Counted from the first letter of the stretch, positions 16,825 through 25,601 are shown. The stretch: 64,000 nt of DNA from a bacterium (GCA_017405875.1 JAFQZM010000030.1:32487-96486), one strand, 5' to 3'. Program-made: numbers and translations. The notes: a model not told the origin generated them from the sequence alone.

Positions 16825-16913
16825 ATCGTTATAACGATTCGCGCCGTTCAATTTAATCGTTGACACATTCTATACGTAACGGCGTTACATCGTCACGTCG
16901 TTACGATAAGATT
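16825..16913. repeat. CGTTACG-rich intergenic repeat with palindrome
   Basis: Between two convergent genes. A perfect 14-bp palindrome ATCGTTATAACGAT (16825-16838) is followed by several CGTAACG/CGTTACG words and ends with TTACGATAAGATT (16901-16913). The palindrome core CGTTATAACGAT and the end word recur at 30702-30727, upstream of serC, suggesting a dispersed element. Confidence 0.45.
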
Positions 16914-16932
16914 GAGATTATTGGGATTGGGA

Positions 16933-19476
16933 TTAATCGACTGTGATTGATTTGCTGACGTTTTTCGGAACGTCGGGGTGAACACCGTGGTTCTGGATTT
17001 CGGAGCGGTTGAGATATTTCATTTTGGCAACGCTCATCTTGAGAGCGAGAAGCTGAAGGACAACAGCCGCTTCAAAGACGAAAATGTTTTTGTCGCCCGT
17101 TCTCGGAAGTTCGATGAACTTCGACCAGTAGTTTTCCGCATTTGCCGGAACGCCGAGAGCCGCATTTTTAAGGTCTTCGTCGTCTTCGGCGATGAGAACG
17201 ATGTCGGCACCGCGGATCTTGTGAGTATGGATCTGCGAAATAGTGATTCGTTTGTCTCTTTCATCAGGCGGGCAGACGAAAACAAGCGGGTAGTTCGAGA
17301 AAAAATCTTCGATGTTTACGCTGTCGTTGAAGAGGTCTGCAACCTGTTTTGTAAGAGCGCGTTCTTCCGATGAAGCAAACGATTTTTCGACAAAATCTTC
17401 AGTCATTCTACGGAATTTCAGGTTTTTGGTCATGTTGATGACGTTGCGGATGATCTCTGAATTTCCCTCTTTTTCCGAGAAGAAGCCTTTCGAGAACATC
17501 TTTTCGCTCATTTCGATGAGGTTTCCGAGAAGTTTTTCCATGTCGGTAAGCGAATAAATCGTGTTTTTGCCAAGGATCGTGTTCGGGCCGTGCTTGAATT
17601 CAGCCGCGTCGTAACCTTCTGTGTGGTTGAGGACGACTTCCCTGATTTTAAGCGCTCCTTCCTTTGCAATGCCGGTAAGCGAAGTTCCGAGAATGTGAAT
17701 CGACGGTTTCATGAAAAGTTTGTATGCGACATCTCCCACCGGAACATCGATATTTTTAAGTGTAAAATCCATAAAGTATTTGATTTTACTAAGATTGTTC
17801 ATAACTTTTTCTTCGCTGTTCTTTACGAGTGCCGCGAGAATGTAGAAAAGTGCGATCTGGCTTATGAACGATTTCGTTGCTGCGACTGCGATCTCGGAGC
17901 CGCACATGATCGGAAGGTAAAAATCGCTTTTTTCCTGTGGAAGAGTCGAATTTTCGTTGTTGACGATCGTGATGAGCGTTATTTTTTCGCTCATTTTTCT
18001 TACTTCGTTGAAAATATCGACCAGATCTTTCGTTTCTCCGCTCTGGCTGACGCCGATAACGACGTCTTTGTCGGAAAGCGAATTTATGTAGCACGACCTG
18101 AAAGCGCCGGGATTCGATGTGATGAGCGAAATGTCGGTCATGTTGTTGAAGAAGTAGGCAGCGGTAAGCGATGCGTGATAGGAAGTTCCGCTTGCAATGA
18201 GGAAAATTCTTCCACCGTTTTTCTTCGTAGCCTTGAGAGCGGCGACGAGTTTGTCACGGAATTTGATTATCATTCTTTTCTTTTTCCAGATGAGCATCGA
18301 ATCGATGAGCCAGAGCTCTTTGAAAAATCCGCCGTCAGCCGAGTAAAGCTCTTCGAGAAGCGTTTTTTCTTCGGAGCGGAAGCTGAAATGACGCGGGTTC
18401 GGAGCGAAAGCAAGTGCTTTGTCGCAGATTTCGCGGAAAGTCGGAAGATTGCGGATTTTCTCGAATTCTGCCGAAAGCTCTTTTTTGTCGTAAAGGTCGT
18501 AAAGAGCAAGGAGAGAGTAGAGGATCTCACGCGCCGAGTCGCAGTTTTCTTCAAAAACGGAGTAAAGATCTTTTTCTTCCTTTGAATTGAAGTAGTAAAG
18601 CATCAGATTTTCGATGTTTTTCGGGGAAGAGTAGATTTCCTGCTCCATGAAGAAGTGATATTTCGGCTGAAGCTGGATGTCAGCGATGTTGAGTCTGCTT
18701 CTGCTGAGTTTCGGAACCCATTCTCTGTTTTCTTCGAGTGAGAAAAGTTTGTAGTTTTCGCTGTCAAAGTAGATTCCTTCGCCTTCCGACATCGGAATGA
18801 GAAATCTTGTTTTCGAAAGGATCGAAGTGAGGTCGCTCGAAACAACGATGAAGTTGCCTGAAGCGTCTGAGCCTTTGCCGGCATAAAGCGATGAACCGGC
18901 CTTGATTGCGAAAACGCCCGGAAGTTCGGGAAGAGTAACGCATGCCGCATAGCTTCCTTCAATCATTTTCTGAGCCTTTCTTATAGCCTTTATCATAACA
19001 GCGATTTTTTCGTCGTTGGTTTTCGGAGCTTTCTTTGCGGTAAGAGACGCATAGAAGTGCTCAACAAGGTGAACGACCATTTCTCCGTCGTTGTCGGAAA
19101 GGACGTCATGACCGTTTTCAGAAAGGAAAACCTTGAGTTTGTCTGTGTTGCTGACATTTCCGTTGTGTGCTCCGACCATGTGGACGAGACAGTTGACTTC
19201 ATGCGGCTGCGCGTTGACGTCGGTTACTGCTCCGTAAGTCGCCCAGCGTACCTGACCGATGAATTTGAATCCGCCGTATTTTGCAAGTTCAAGCTGCTCG
19301 ACGACTTTCGAAGGTGCGCCGACTTTTTTTCTCAGCGTGACCGAGCCGTCCTCTTTTATAAATGCCGCGCCTGTTGAGTCGTAACCGCGGTATTCAAGTT
19401 TTTTAAGCAAATTCGAAGCTTCGATTCCAAGATTGACGATATCGCCTGCATAGACGATTGAAACTACTCCGCACAT
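16933..19476 (-). CDS. glmS: Glutamine-fructose-6-phosphate aminotransferase, enlarged form
   Basis: Makes glucosamine-6-phosphate from fructose-6-phosphate and glutamine, the entry to peptidoglycan and LPS precursors. The N-terminal nucleophile Cys2 (MCGVV), the GQVRWATYG and AHNGNVSN glutaminase blocks, a linker (FMEQEIYSSP, about residue 274), two SIS domains (GTSYHASL near 428; GVSQSGET) and the C-terminal KNVSKSITVD are present. At 847 residues it is about 240 longer than E. coli GlmS. Roughly 100 extra residues lie between the linker and the first SIS domain, and most of the rest in the C-terminal SIS half. AGGAG precedes ATG 19476. No glmS ribozyme is visible in the short leader. Confidence 0.88.
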   Translation of the reverse strand: MCGVVSIVYAGDIVNLGIEASNLLKKLEYRGYDSTGAAFIKEDGSVTLRKKVGAPSKVVEQLELAKYGGFKFIGQVRWATYGAVTDVNAQPHEVNCLVHMVGAHNGNVSNTDKLKVFLSENGHDVLSDNDGEMVVHLVEHFYASLTAKKAPKTNDEKIAVMIKAIRKAQKMIEGSYAACVTLPELPGVFAIKAGSSLYAGKGSDASGNFIVVSSDLTSILSKTRFLIPMSEGEGIYFDSENYKLFSLEENREWVPKLSRSRLNIADIQLQPKYHFFMEQEIYSSPKNIENLMLYYFNSKEEKDLYSVFEENCDSAREILYSLLALYDLYDKKELSAEFEKIRNLPTFREICDKALAFAPNPRHFSFRSEEKTLLEELYSADGGFFKELWLIDSMLIWKKKRMIIKFRDKLVAALKATKKNGGRIFLIASGTSYHASLTAAYFFNNMTDISLITSNPGAFRSCYINSLSDKDVVIGVSQSGETKDLVDIFNEVRKMSEKITLITIVNNENSTLPQEKSDFYLPIMCGSEIAVAATKSFISQIALFYILAALVKNSEEKVMNNLSKIKYFMDFTLKNIDVPVGDVAYKLFMKPSIHILGTSLTGIAKEGALKIREVVLNHTEGYDAAEFKHGPNTILGKNTIYSLTDMEKLLGNLIEMSEKMFSKGFFSEKEGNSEIIRNVINMTKNLKFRRMTEDFVEKSFASSEERALTKQVADLFNDSVNIEDFFSNYPLVFVCPPDERDKRITISQIHTHKIRGADIVLIAEDDEDLKNAALGVPANAENYWSKFIELPRTGDKNIFVFEAAVVLQLLALKMSVAKMKYLNRSEIQNHGVHPDVPKNVSKSITVD

Positions 19477-19544
19477 AAAAACTCTCCTAATTTATTAAAA
19501 AATAAAAAAAACAGTCAGAAGTTCGTTCAAAACGAAACTGCAAC

Positions 19545-19578
19545 CGCGGAATTTTGCAGATTTTTTGATTTTTTGCAA
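19545..19578 (-). promoter_or_regulatory. Promoter-like array for glmS
   Basis: Minus strand: TTGCAA (19578-19573), 16-base spacer, CAAAAT (19556-19551), one base, CCGCG (19549-19545). Because TTGCAA is self-complementary it also sits 16 bases from a plus-strand TTCAAT at 19595-19600, a possible start for the divergent ABC pair. Confidence 0.5.
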
Positions 19579-19629
19579 TTTTTATCTTTAATAATTCAAT
19601 GTTTTGTTTTTATTGACGGGTTTTTTAGC

Positions 19630-20211
19630 GTGGATTTTTTCATTTTTTCACTTTTCAGGCGTTTCGAGGCGTTTTTGATCTGCGAAACTTCCGGCAGAAA
19701 ACGGGCTGCAGGTCTTTTTCTCATCTTTGCCCTGATGATACCCGGTTCAATGAAATTCCTTTTTATTTTCGCGTTGTCCGCAAGACTTCTTCCGGCTCTT
19801 GTTGCTGAGAAAAAAATGAGATTTTTCCTCTCTCTTCCGTTTTCAAGGACAGAACTGTTTATCTATTCGTTTTTATTAGGTTTTTCACTCATTTTTACGA
19901 CTAATGCGATAGGGTGGGCGCTTTTTGACAGCGGCAGTTCGCCCGAATTTCTGAAATATTTCATTTTTTATGCTTTTTATTTCGGCATGACGCTGATATA
20001 CGCGCTTAAAATAGGCTCGATGATGCTTCTGCCGATGCTGACCCTTCTTTTTGACCTGATTTCTCCTTTCGTTGCAACGGAATTTTTTGCCGTATATTCG
20101 CAATTCAGCCCGATTTATCAGCAGAATCAGCCGCTTGCTCTTGCGGTATCGGTTGCGGTGCTTGCAATTTCCTATGCCATGTTCGTTTTCGGAAGGGGCG
20201 AAAAATGGTGA
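19630..20211 (+). CDS. Putative ABC-2-like membrane subunit
   Basis: Hydrophobic protein of about 193 residues with five or six membrane segments (for example FLIFALMIPGSMKFLFIFAL and PLALAVSVAVLAISYAMFVF). GTG at 19630 is taken as start; a longer frame from TTG 19573 would begin inside the promoter region. Its 3' end overlaps an ABC ATPase gene by seven bases, so the two most likely form one exporter or a membrane regulatory complex. Family membership is inferred from topology and pairing only; substrate unknown. Confidence 0.6.
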   Translation: MDFFIFSLFRRFEAFLICETSGRKRAAGLFLIFALMIPGSMKFLFIFALSARLLPALVAEKKMRFFLSLPFSRTELFIYSFLLGFSLIFTTNAIGWALFDSGSSPEFLKYFIFYAFYFGMTLIYALKIGSMMLLPMLTLLFDLISPFVATEFFAVYSQFSPIYQQNQPLALAVSVAVLAISYAMFVFGRGEKW

Positions 20212-20984
20212 TATCTCTCGAAAACGCCGTCAAAATTTTCGGAAAAACCAGAGTGGTTGACGATGTCACCGTAAAATTCCGTTCAGGAAACATTTCGGTA
20301 GTGGTGGGCGATCACGGAGCAGGGAAGAGGACTCTGCTCAGACTCCTTGCAGGCGAACTGAAGCCCGATTCAGGCAAAGTGATTGCAAAACCTGGAACTT
20401 CCAAAGGATTCTCCTATGAAAACGGCGATTTTTCTCCGAAATTGAAAACTGCAGATCTCTGCACGGTCTGGATGCTGCTTTACAAAAATTTCGATATAAA
20501 AATTTTCCGTTCAATGCTGGCTGAAGGCGGAATCGCCGAAAACAGCAGATTTTCGCACCTTTCAAATGCCCAGAAAAGCTGGTTTTCCGCTTCTCTTCTT
20601 ATTGCAAGCAATGCCGACATAATGATTTTCGACGAGCCTTTGAAGTATTTCGATTCCGAAATGAAAATCAGATTTTTAGAAATACTGGATAATGCGGCAA
20701 AACAGGATAAGACCGTCATTGTTAGTTCAAATGAAATAGTTGATTTTGAAAAGTCGGCAGGTTTTGTCGCCGCGCTGAGTAACGGAAATTTGGTACTTTC
20801 CGGAGAAACTGAAACGCTGCTTGCCTCGCACAGACTCATGCCCGGTGCTTCAACGATTTCTCCCGATTTCAAAGTCATCGGCCCTGTTCTTAACGAAAGG
20901 CTTGTGGAAACGACTGATGAAGTCGGAAGAAACGCGACTTTAAAAGAGATTGTTCTTGGATATGTAAACGGAAGCAGTTCTTAG
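20205..20984 (+). CDS. Divergent ABC-type ATPase
   Basis: A 259-residue ABC ATPase paired with the preceding membrane protein. The Walker A is GDHGAGKRT (35-43), with Arg where GK(S/T) normally follows. The Walker B FDEPLKYFD is intact. The signature is HLSNAQKSW instead of LSGGQ, so ATP-dependent dimer closure may be altered. The C-terminal 60 residues (AGFVAALSNGNLVLSGE onward) look like the tail of ABC-2 ATPases. The stop is seven bases short of the convergent FKBP gene, with no terminator between. Confidence 0.75.
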   Translation: MVISLENAVKIFGKTRVVDDVTVKFRSGNISVVVGDHGAGKRTLLRLLAGELKPDSGKVIAKPGTSKGFSYENGDFSPKLKTADLCTVWMLLYKNFDIKIFRSMLAEGGIAENSRFSHLSNAQKSWFSASLLIASNADIMIFDEPLKYFDSEMKIRFLEILDNAAKQDKTVIVSSNEIVDFEKSAGFVAALSNGNLVLSGETETLLASHRLMPGASTISPDFKVIGPVLNERLVETTDEVGRNATLKEIVLGYVNGSSS

Positions 20985-20991
20985 ATTTTCT

Positions 20992-21738
20992 TTATTTGGA
21001 TTCTTCCTGTTTCGGAGCTTTTTCAAAAGAAAGAAGTTCGACTTCGAAAATGAGTGCAGCGTTAGGACCGATTTTTTCTCCTGCGCCGCCTTCGCCGTAA
21101 GCGAGTTCAGACGGGATGAAGAATTTGTATTTAGCGCCTTTCTTCATAAGCTGAACGCCTTCAGTCCAGCCTTTGATAACTCTGTTGAGAGGGAATTTCG
21201 CCGGCTCGTTTCTTTTGTATGAGCTGTCGAATTCGGTGCCGTCGAGAAGTGTGCCGCGGTAGTGGACTTCAACGATGTCTTCAGCAGCGGGGCTTTCGCC
21301 TTCACCTTCTGTTTCAACGATGTACTGAAGACCAGATTCTGTCGTTTTTACGCCTTCTTTGGTTTTGTTTTCAGCAAGAAATTTATCTCCGGCTTCTTTG
21401 TTTTCGGCAGCCTTTTTGGTTCTTTCTTCCATCATTTTCGTGATCATTTCGGTCTGGAATTCCTGAAGAGCGGTACCGATTTCCTCTTCCGTCATTTTGG
21501 ATTCAGCGCCTGTGAAAGCGGCTTTGAAACCAGCCAGAAATGCGTTGAGGTCAAAATCGAAATTCTGTCTCTTCAAGTTTCTGCCTACATCGCTTCCGAG
21601 TGCATAACCGTATTTTACCTGCTTGTCGGAATCGATTTTCTCTTTTGAGATTTCGCCGTTTCCGGAGCTGCTGCAATTTCCGCATGCGCAGAAAAACATC
21701 GAAACAGCCATAATAGCGCAACAAATAACCTTTTTCAT
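20992..21738 (-). CDS. FKBP-type peptidyl-prolyl isomerase lipoprotein (FkpA/Mip-like)
   Basis: Periplasmic proline isomerase/chaperone of 248 residues. The signal peptide with Cys-rich end (FFCACGNC) suggests lipid attachment. The N-terminal helical dimerisation domain (QVKYGYALGSDVGRNL..FLAGFKAAF) and a long helix rich in Glu/Lys lead to a complete FKBP domain (VEVHYRGTLLDGTEFDSSY; FPLNRVIKGWTEGVQLM; GAKYKFFIPSELAYGEGG; ALIFEVELLSF). AGGAGG lies five bases before ATG 21738. It is monocistronic, with a promoter-like array at 21774-21807. Confidence 0.92.
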   Translation of the reverse strand: MKKVICCAIMAVSMFFCACGNCSSSGNGEISKEKIDSDKQVKYGYALGSDVGRNLKRQNFDFDLNAFLAGFKAAFTGAESKMTEEEIGTALQEFQTEMITKMMEERTKKAAENKEAGDKFLAENKTKEGVKTTESGLQYIVETEGEGESPAAEDIVEVHYRGTLLDGTEFDSSYKRNEPAKFPLNRVIKGWTEGVQLMKKGAKYKFFIPSELAYGEGGAGEKIGPNAALIFEVELLSFEKAPKQEESK

Positions 21739-21773
21739 TTTTCCTCCTAAAAAAACAAGTTAAAAAAACAAAG

Positions 21774-21807
21774 CCGCCGATGTTATCAAAATTTATTGTA
21801 AAAGCAA
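21774..21807 (-). promoter_or_regulatory. Promoter-like array for the FKBP gene
   Basis: Minus strand: TTGCTT (21807-21802), 16-base spacer, TAACAT (21785-21780), one base, GGCGG (21778-21774). The discriminator is GC-only but not exactly CCGCG. Confidence 0.5.
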
Positions 21808-21850
21808 CATATTATTTTGAAAGAACTCGGAACGCAGTGGTTCAATGAGG

Positions 21851-21885
21851 TTGACATTCTTTTTGCCGCAATTAAAATTTCCCGC
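21851..21885 (+). promoter_or_regulatory. Promoter-like array for the nucleoside-kinase gene
   Basis: Perfect TTGACA (21851-21856), 16-base spacer, TAAAAT (21873-21878), two bases, CCCGC (21881-21885). ATG follows at 21917 with AGGAG seven bases upstream. Confidence 0.6.
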
Positions 21886-21916
21886 TTTTTGTTTGTGTCC
21901 GTTATAGGAGAAAATC

Positions 21917-23587
21917 ATGGCTAACGATTTGTTTTCATTGAAGATTGTTGTTCCGGAAGGTGTTCGAGAAGTTTCCGTTGCTGCAGGAACTAAATTTATC
22001 GATCTCGCTCCGGAATATCAGGAAAACTACAAGTGCCGCATAATAGGCGCGGTTTTCAACAACGAACTCTGCGACCTCTGCAAAGAGATTCCCGGGGAAG
22101 GCAGAGTGGAATTTTTCACGATGCAGAACAAGGACGGCTACCTGTTTTATCTGAGAAGCATCCTTTTCGTGCTGATAAAGGCGAGCAAAGAGCTTTTTCC
22201 TCATGCGATACTGCACATCGAATACAGCATAGGAAACGGTTATTACTGCTGGTTTGAAGGGCTTGACTGGCTCGAAGCCGGTGATGTAGAGCGTCTTTCG
22301 GCGAAAATGAGGGAAATGGTCGAAGCCGACATTCCTTTCGTAAGGCAGAATGTTCCGACCAGTCAGGCGATAGAAGAGTTCAAAAAGCAGGATCTCACCG
22401 ACAAAGTTTCGCTTTTCAAAATAAGAAAACAGCCGCGGACGAATATTTACTGGCTCAACTCAACTATCGGATATTTCTCGGGTTATCTTCTTCCTTCGAC
22501 TTCATACTGCGACAAATTCCAGCTTATACACTACAAAAACGGTATAGTTCTTCTAATTCCGACCGTCGCAGAACCTGACAAAGTTCCCGCATTTCAGGAC
22601 AGTCCCAAATATTTCAACATCATTCAGGAGCACAACGAGTGGCTTGACGTTCTTGAACTTGATACCTGCGCGAAACTCAACGACTGGATAAGGCGTGGAT
22701 TCAGCAACAAAATAATTCTTCTGTGCGAAGCGCTGCATGAAAAGAAGCTGGCGAAGATCGCAGACGAAGTTTACAGACGCCGCAAAGTTGTGAAAATAGT
22801 TTCGATCGCCGGGCCGAGTTCGAGCGGAAAAACGACCACGGCAAACAGGCTCTGCGTGCAGCTTCGCGTGAACGGTCTTAAACCTTTCCTCATTTCGCTT
22901 GACGATTACTTTATCGACCGCGATAAAACTCCGCTCGACGAGAAGGGCGAGCACGATTTCGAGTCGCTTTCGGCGATAAATATCGAGCTTTTCAACAAAA
23001 ATCTGAACGATCTGATGAGCGGGCGTGAAGTTACGCTTCCGAGATACGATTTCAAAACGGGGAAAAGCTGCACAGACGGTAAAACGATGGTACTTCCCGA
23101 AAACGGCGTTCTTGTTATCGAAGGAATCCACGGGCTTAATCCGAATCTTTACGCCGATGTTCCGTCTTACTGCATATACAAAATCTACGTCAGCGCGCTC
23201 ACTGCTTTAAATATCGATAATCACAACAGAATTCCGACAACTGACGGCAGGATCCTGCGCCGGATGGTGCGCGATTTCCAGTATCGCGGACATTCTCCGA
23301 TAGAGACTTTAAAACGCTGGGCTTCGGTCAGAAACGGAGAGGACAACAACATTTTCCCGTATCAGGAAAACGCCGACATCATGTTCAATTCGACTTTCGT
23401 TTATGAGTTCAGCGTCATGAAAAAATATGCAGAACCTCTTCTGAAACAGGTCCCGGCCGATATTCCCGAATACCGCGAAGTAAAAAGGCTTCTCAAATTC
23501 CTCTCGTTTTTTGAAGATATGGACGATTCAACGATTCCGCCGAATTCGATCCTTCGCGAATTTATCGGCAACAGTATCTTCCGGTAG
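21917..23587 (+). CDS. TGS/ThrRS-like and uridine-kinase-fold nucleoside kinase
   Basis: A 556-residue protein of a known fused architecture: an N-terminal TGS-like domain (about 5-70), a threonyl-tRNA-synthetase second-additional-domain-like region (to about 190), a middle region, and a C-terminal uridine-kinase/phosphoribulokinase P-loop domain. The Walker A is GPSSSGKT at 299-306, followed by ISLDDYFIDRDKTP and the LPRYDFKTGK block typical of Udk-like kinases. Length fits the family of about 550 residues. The substrate of this fusion class is not settled; nucleoside phosphorylation is inferred. It is monocistronic and closed by the hairpin at 23587-23608. Confidence 0.88.
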   Translation: MANDLFSLKIVVPEGVREVSVAAGTKFIDLAPEYQENYKCRIIGAVFNNELCDLCKEIPGEGRVEFFTMQNKDGYLFYLRSILFVLIKASKELFPHAILHIEYSIGNGYYCWFEGLDWLEAGDVERLSAKMREMVEADIPFVRQNVPTSQAIEEFKKQDLTDKVSLFKIRKQPRTNIYWLNSTIGYFSGYLLPSTSYCDKFQLIHYKNGIVLLIPTVAEPDKVPAFQDSPKYFNIIQEHNEWLDVLELDTCAKLNDWIRRGFSNKIILLCEALHEKKLAKIADEVYRRRKVVKIVSIAGPSSSGKTTTANRLCVQLRVNGLKPFLISLDDYFIDRDKTPLDEKGEHDFESLSAINIELFNKNLNDLMSGREVTLPRYDFKTGKSCTDGKTMVLPENGVLVIEGIHGLNPNLYADVPSYCIYKIYVSALTALNIDNHNRIPTTDGRILRRMVRDFQYRGHSPIETLKRWASVRNGEDNNIFPYQENADIMFNSTFVYEFSVMKKYAEPLLKQVPADIPEYREVKRLLKFLSFFEDMDDSTIPPNSILREFIGNSIFR

Positions 23588-23608
23588 AGACGTTTCCTGA
23601 AACGTCTC
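23587..23608. terminator. Bidirectional hairpin between convergent genes
   Basis: A perfect 10-bp inverted repeat GAGACGTTTC / GAAACGTCTC around a two-base centre, starting at the last base of the kinase stop codon and ending 16 bases before the convergent TPR gene. No long T-run on either side, so termination strength is uncertain. Confidence 0.55.
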
Positions 23609-23623
23609 AAATGACGTAATTCG

Positions 23624-24550
23624 TTAATCCAGATTGGATTCTTTCTGTTTTTCCATTTTCTTTTCGATGTTCTTCACGCGGTCTCTGATTGTCGGGAAGA
23701 ACCTGTTGTGACGGTTTTCGCGCATCGACTGCTCGTAGAAGTTTTTCGCTCTTTCAAGCTGGTTCATCTTTTCGTAGCAGACGCCGAGCAGAAGTTCGGA
23801 ACGGTCTTTAGGAAGATCTTTTTTCGTATTTATGAAAAGAAAACGCTCGAATGCGATAGCCGCCTTGTTGTAGTCTTTCATTCGGTAGTAGGAGAGGGCA
23901 GTGAGATAGAAAAGATTTCCGATATGGTCGCCTGTTGAAGAAATATCAAGACTGTCTTTGAATCTGTCGATTGCCGCTTCGTAACTTTTGCGTTTGAAAA
24001 GCGTTTCGCCTTCCTCATACTTTTTAAGAGCCGCTTTCTGCTTGATCATGCTCGTTTCGTTGTCGATGATCGTTCTTTCAAGACGGGAAAGTGCAGAAAG
24101 GTTGAACTCGCCGTAAAGTTTGAAAGCGTTGTCGGGATCGCCTTCCTTCAGCGCGAGATAGAGGTTGTAAGCCTTGATATCGTTGTTTTCCATCGAGAAA
24201 ATCTTGTCTTTCAGCTCTGAGACCTCTTTTTCGAGGTATTTGTTGTGCTCTTCGCGGATTCTGCTCTGGTTCGCGTAATTTGCCGCCTGCGACCTGAAAT
24301 AGAAAAAGAACGAAAGAATGATGACTATGCCCAAAATAATGAAAGTGGCAAAATAACGTGTTGCCTGATTCTGTTCTTTTGTATTGACTTTGCGGTTGAT
24401 CTCTTTTATCGCCGCATCGAGACTGCCCTGATTGTTCATTATGTGGGTCATCAGACGGCGCATCTCCTTGATGTCGTCAATGCCGTGAGGCTTCTCGTTT
24501 TTCGGTTGTTCCTGAATTTTATTTTCCTTATTTTCCTTGTTTTCGACCAT
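23624..24550 (-). CDS. Membrane-anchored coiled-coil/TPR protein
   Basis: A 308-residue protein with a charged, Asn/Glu/Lys-rich N-terminus, one membrane helix near 66-86 (YFATFIILGIVIILSFFFYF), a coiled coil just after it (REEHNKYLEKEVSELKDKI), and three or four TPR-like repeats in the C-terminal half (YEEGETLFKRKSYEAAIDRFKDSL; LSYYRMKDYNKAAIAFERFL; LGVCYEKMNQLERAKNFYEQSM). The topology suggests periplasmic TPRs that scaffold envelope complexes; partners are unknown. GAGG precedes ATG 24550 by six bases. It appears monocistronic. Confidence 0.75.
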   Translation of the reverse strand: MVENKENKENKIQEQPKNEKPHGIDDIKEMRRLMTHIMNNQGSLDAAIKEINRKVNTKEQNQATRYFATFIILGIVIILSFFFYFRSQAANYANQSRIREEHNKYLEKEVSELKDKIFSMENNDIKAYNLYLALKEGDPDNAFKLYGEFNLSALSRLERTIIDNETSMIKQKAALKKYEEGETLFKRKSYEAAIDRFKDSLDISSTGDHIGNLFYLTALSYYRMKDYNKAAIAFERFLFINTKKDLPKDRSELLLGVCYEKMNQLERAKNFYEQSMRENRHNRFFPTIRDRVKNIEKKMEKQKESNLD

Positions 24551-24567
24551 TTCAGCCTCGCAAAAAA

Positions 24568-24601
24568 CGAGGGAGTCTAATTTATTTGCACGGAATTACA
24601 A
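24568..24601 (-). promoter_or_regulatory. Promoter-like array for the TPR gene
   Basis: Minus strand: TTGTAA (24601-24596), 16-base spacer, TAGACT (24579-24574), one base, CCTCG (24572-24568), 18 bases before the start codon. Confidence 0.45.
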
Positions 24602-24668
24602 AAAAAATAGGAAAAATAGATAATTTTGCTATCCTGCGTGCCGTATTTTTGGACTTTGGGAGATTGAA

Positions 24669-25586
24669 ATGAGTAATTCCTATTTTGAATTCAAACCGAT
24701 AAGTTTCAGAGGCGAAGTTGCCGTCGTAGCACCTTCGTCGCCGTTTGAAAAAACCGTTTTCAATGCCGGTATAACCGAGCTTAAACTTAACAAAATCAAG
24801 CCTGTAATCGATAAAAACGCTTTTGCGAAAGAGAGTTTTCTTGCGGGAAGCGACGAACTGCGGGCAGAATCGCTTGTCAACGCTTTCACGAGCGAAAATA
24901 TCGAGGCTGTCTGGACTGCGCGCGGCGGTTACGGTTCTTTGAGGCTTCTTGAAAAACTGCAGGAAAACATTGATAAAATCAAGGCAAACCCGAAACTTTT
25001 CATAGGTTTCAGCGATGTCACTGCACTTCATGCATGGCTTGTAGACAAATGCGGTTTCGTCACAATTCACGGACCGAACATAACCACTTTGAATTCTATC
25101 GACCGCTTTTCCAAGGCTCAGATTTTCGAACTTCTGCAGGGAAAAGACAGGGCTTTCACGATTTTCAACAAAAACATGAGAGCACTCAATCCGGGAAAAG
25201 CAAAAGGAGTCGTCAAAGGCGGCAATTTAACGACGCTCGTTTCGATGATCGGAACGCCGTTTGAGCCTGATTTCAAAGATTCGATACTTTTCATCGAAGA
25301 GGTGAACGAAGTGCCTTACCGCGTCGACAGACTGCTGACACAAATGCGTCTTGCCGGCAAATTCAAAGGGATAAAAGCTCTCATTTTCGGCGAATTTTCA
25401 TACAGAGAGTTCAGGCCGCCGGCTGAAAAAAGCGTAAATCCGTTTGCGATGCTGGAAACGATCGGTTTGGACAAGTCGATCCCTGTTGTCTGCAACTTCC
25501 CGGCTGGTCACGGTCAGCAGAACATGGCTTTCATGCTCGGCGCGGTTGCGGAACTCGATACCGAAGCAAAAACGCTTAGATACTGA
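24669..25586 (+). CDS. ldcA: Peptidase S66 family LD-carboxypeptidase
   Basis: Cytosolic serine peptidase of the S66 (LdcA/MccF) family, 305 residues, that trims the terminal D-Ala from recycled murein tetrapeptides. Visible blocks: ARGGYGSLRLL, the nucleophile elbow GFSDVTAL, IHGPN, the glutamate region FIEEVNEVPYRVDRLL and the histidine region NFPAGHGQQN. MccF members, which hydrolyse acyl-adenylate peptides, share this fold, so murein recycling is the likelier but not the only role. ATG 24669 has GGGAG upstream. A short conserved-looking gene and a Wzi-like barrel follow closely on the same strand. Confidence 0.88.
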   Translation: MSNSYFEFKPISFRGEVAVVAPSSPFEKTVFNAGITELKLNKIKPVIDKNAFAKESFLAGSDELRAESLVNAFTSENIEAVWTARGGYGSLRLLEKLQENIDKIKANPKLFIGFSDVTALHAWLVDKCGFVTIHGPNITTLNSIDRFSKAQIFELLQGKDRAFTIFNKNMRALNPGKAKGVVKGGNLTTLVSMIGTPFEPDFKDSILFIEEVNEVPYRVDRLLTQMRLAGKFKGIKALIFGEFSYREFRPPAEKSVNPFAMLETIGLDKSIPVVCNFPAGHGQQNMAFMLGAVAELDTEAKTLRY

Positions 25587-25601
25587 TTTTATTGGTAAAT
25601 T

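Noticed and set aside
16903..17020. glmS ribozyme
   Set aside because: glmS is on the minus strand, so its leader is at 19477-19550; that leader is only about 70 bases, A/T-rich, and shows no ribozyme core.
17590..18585. Plus-strand 331-codon frame opposite glmS
   Set aside because: Antisense to glmS, Phe/Arg-rich composition, no plausible start signal.
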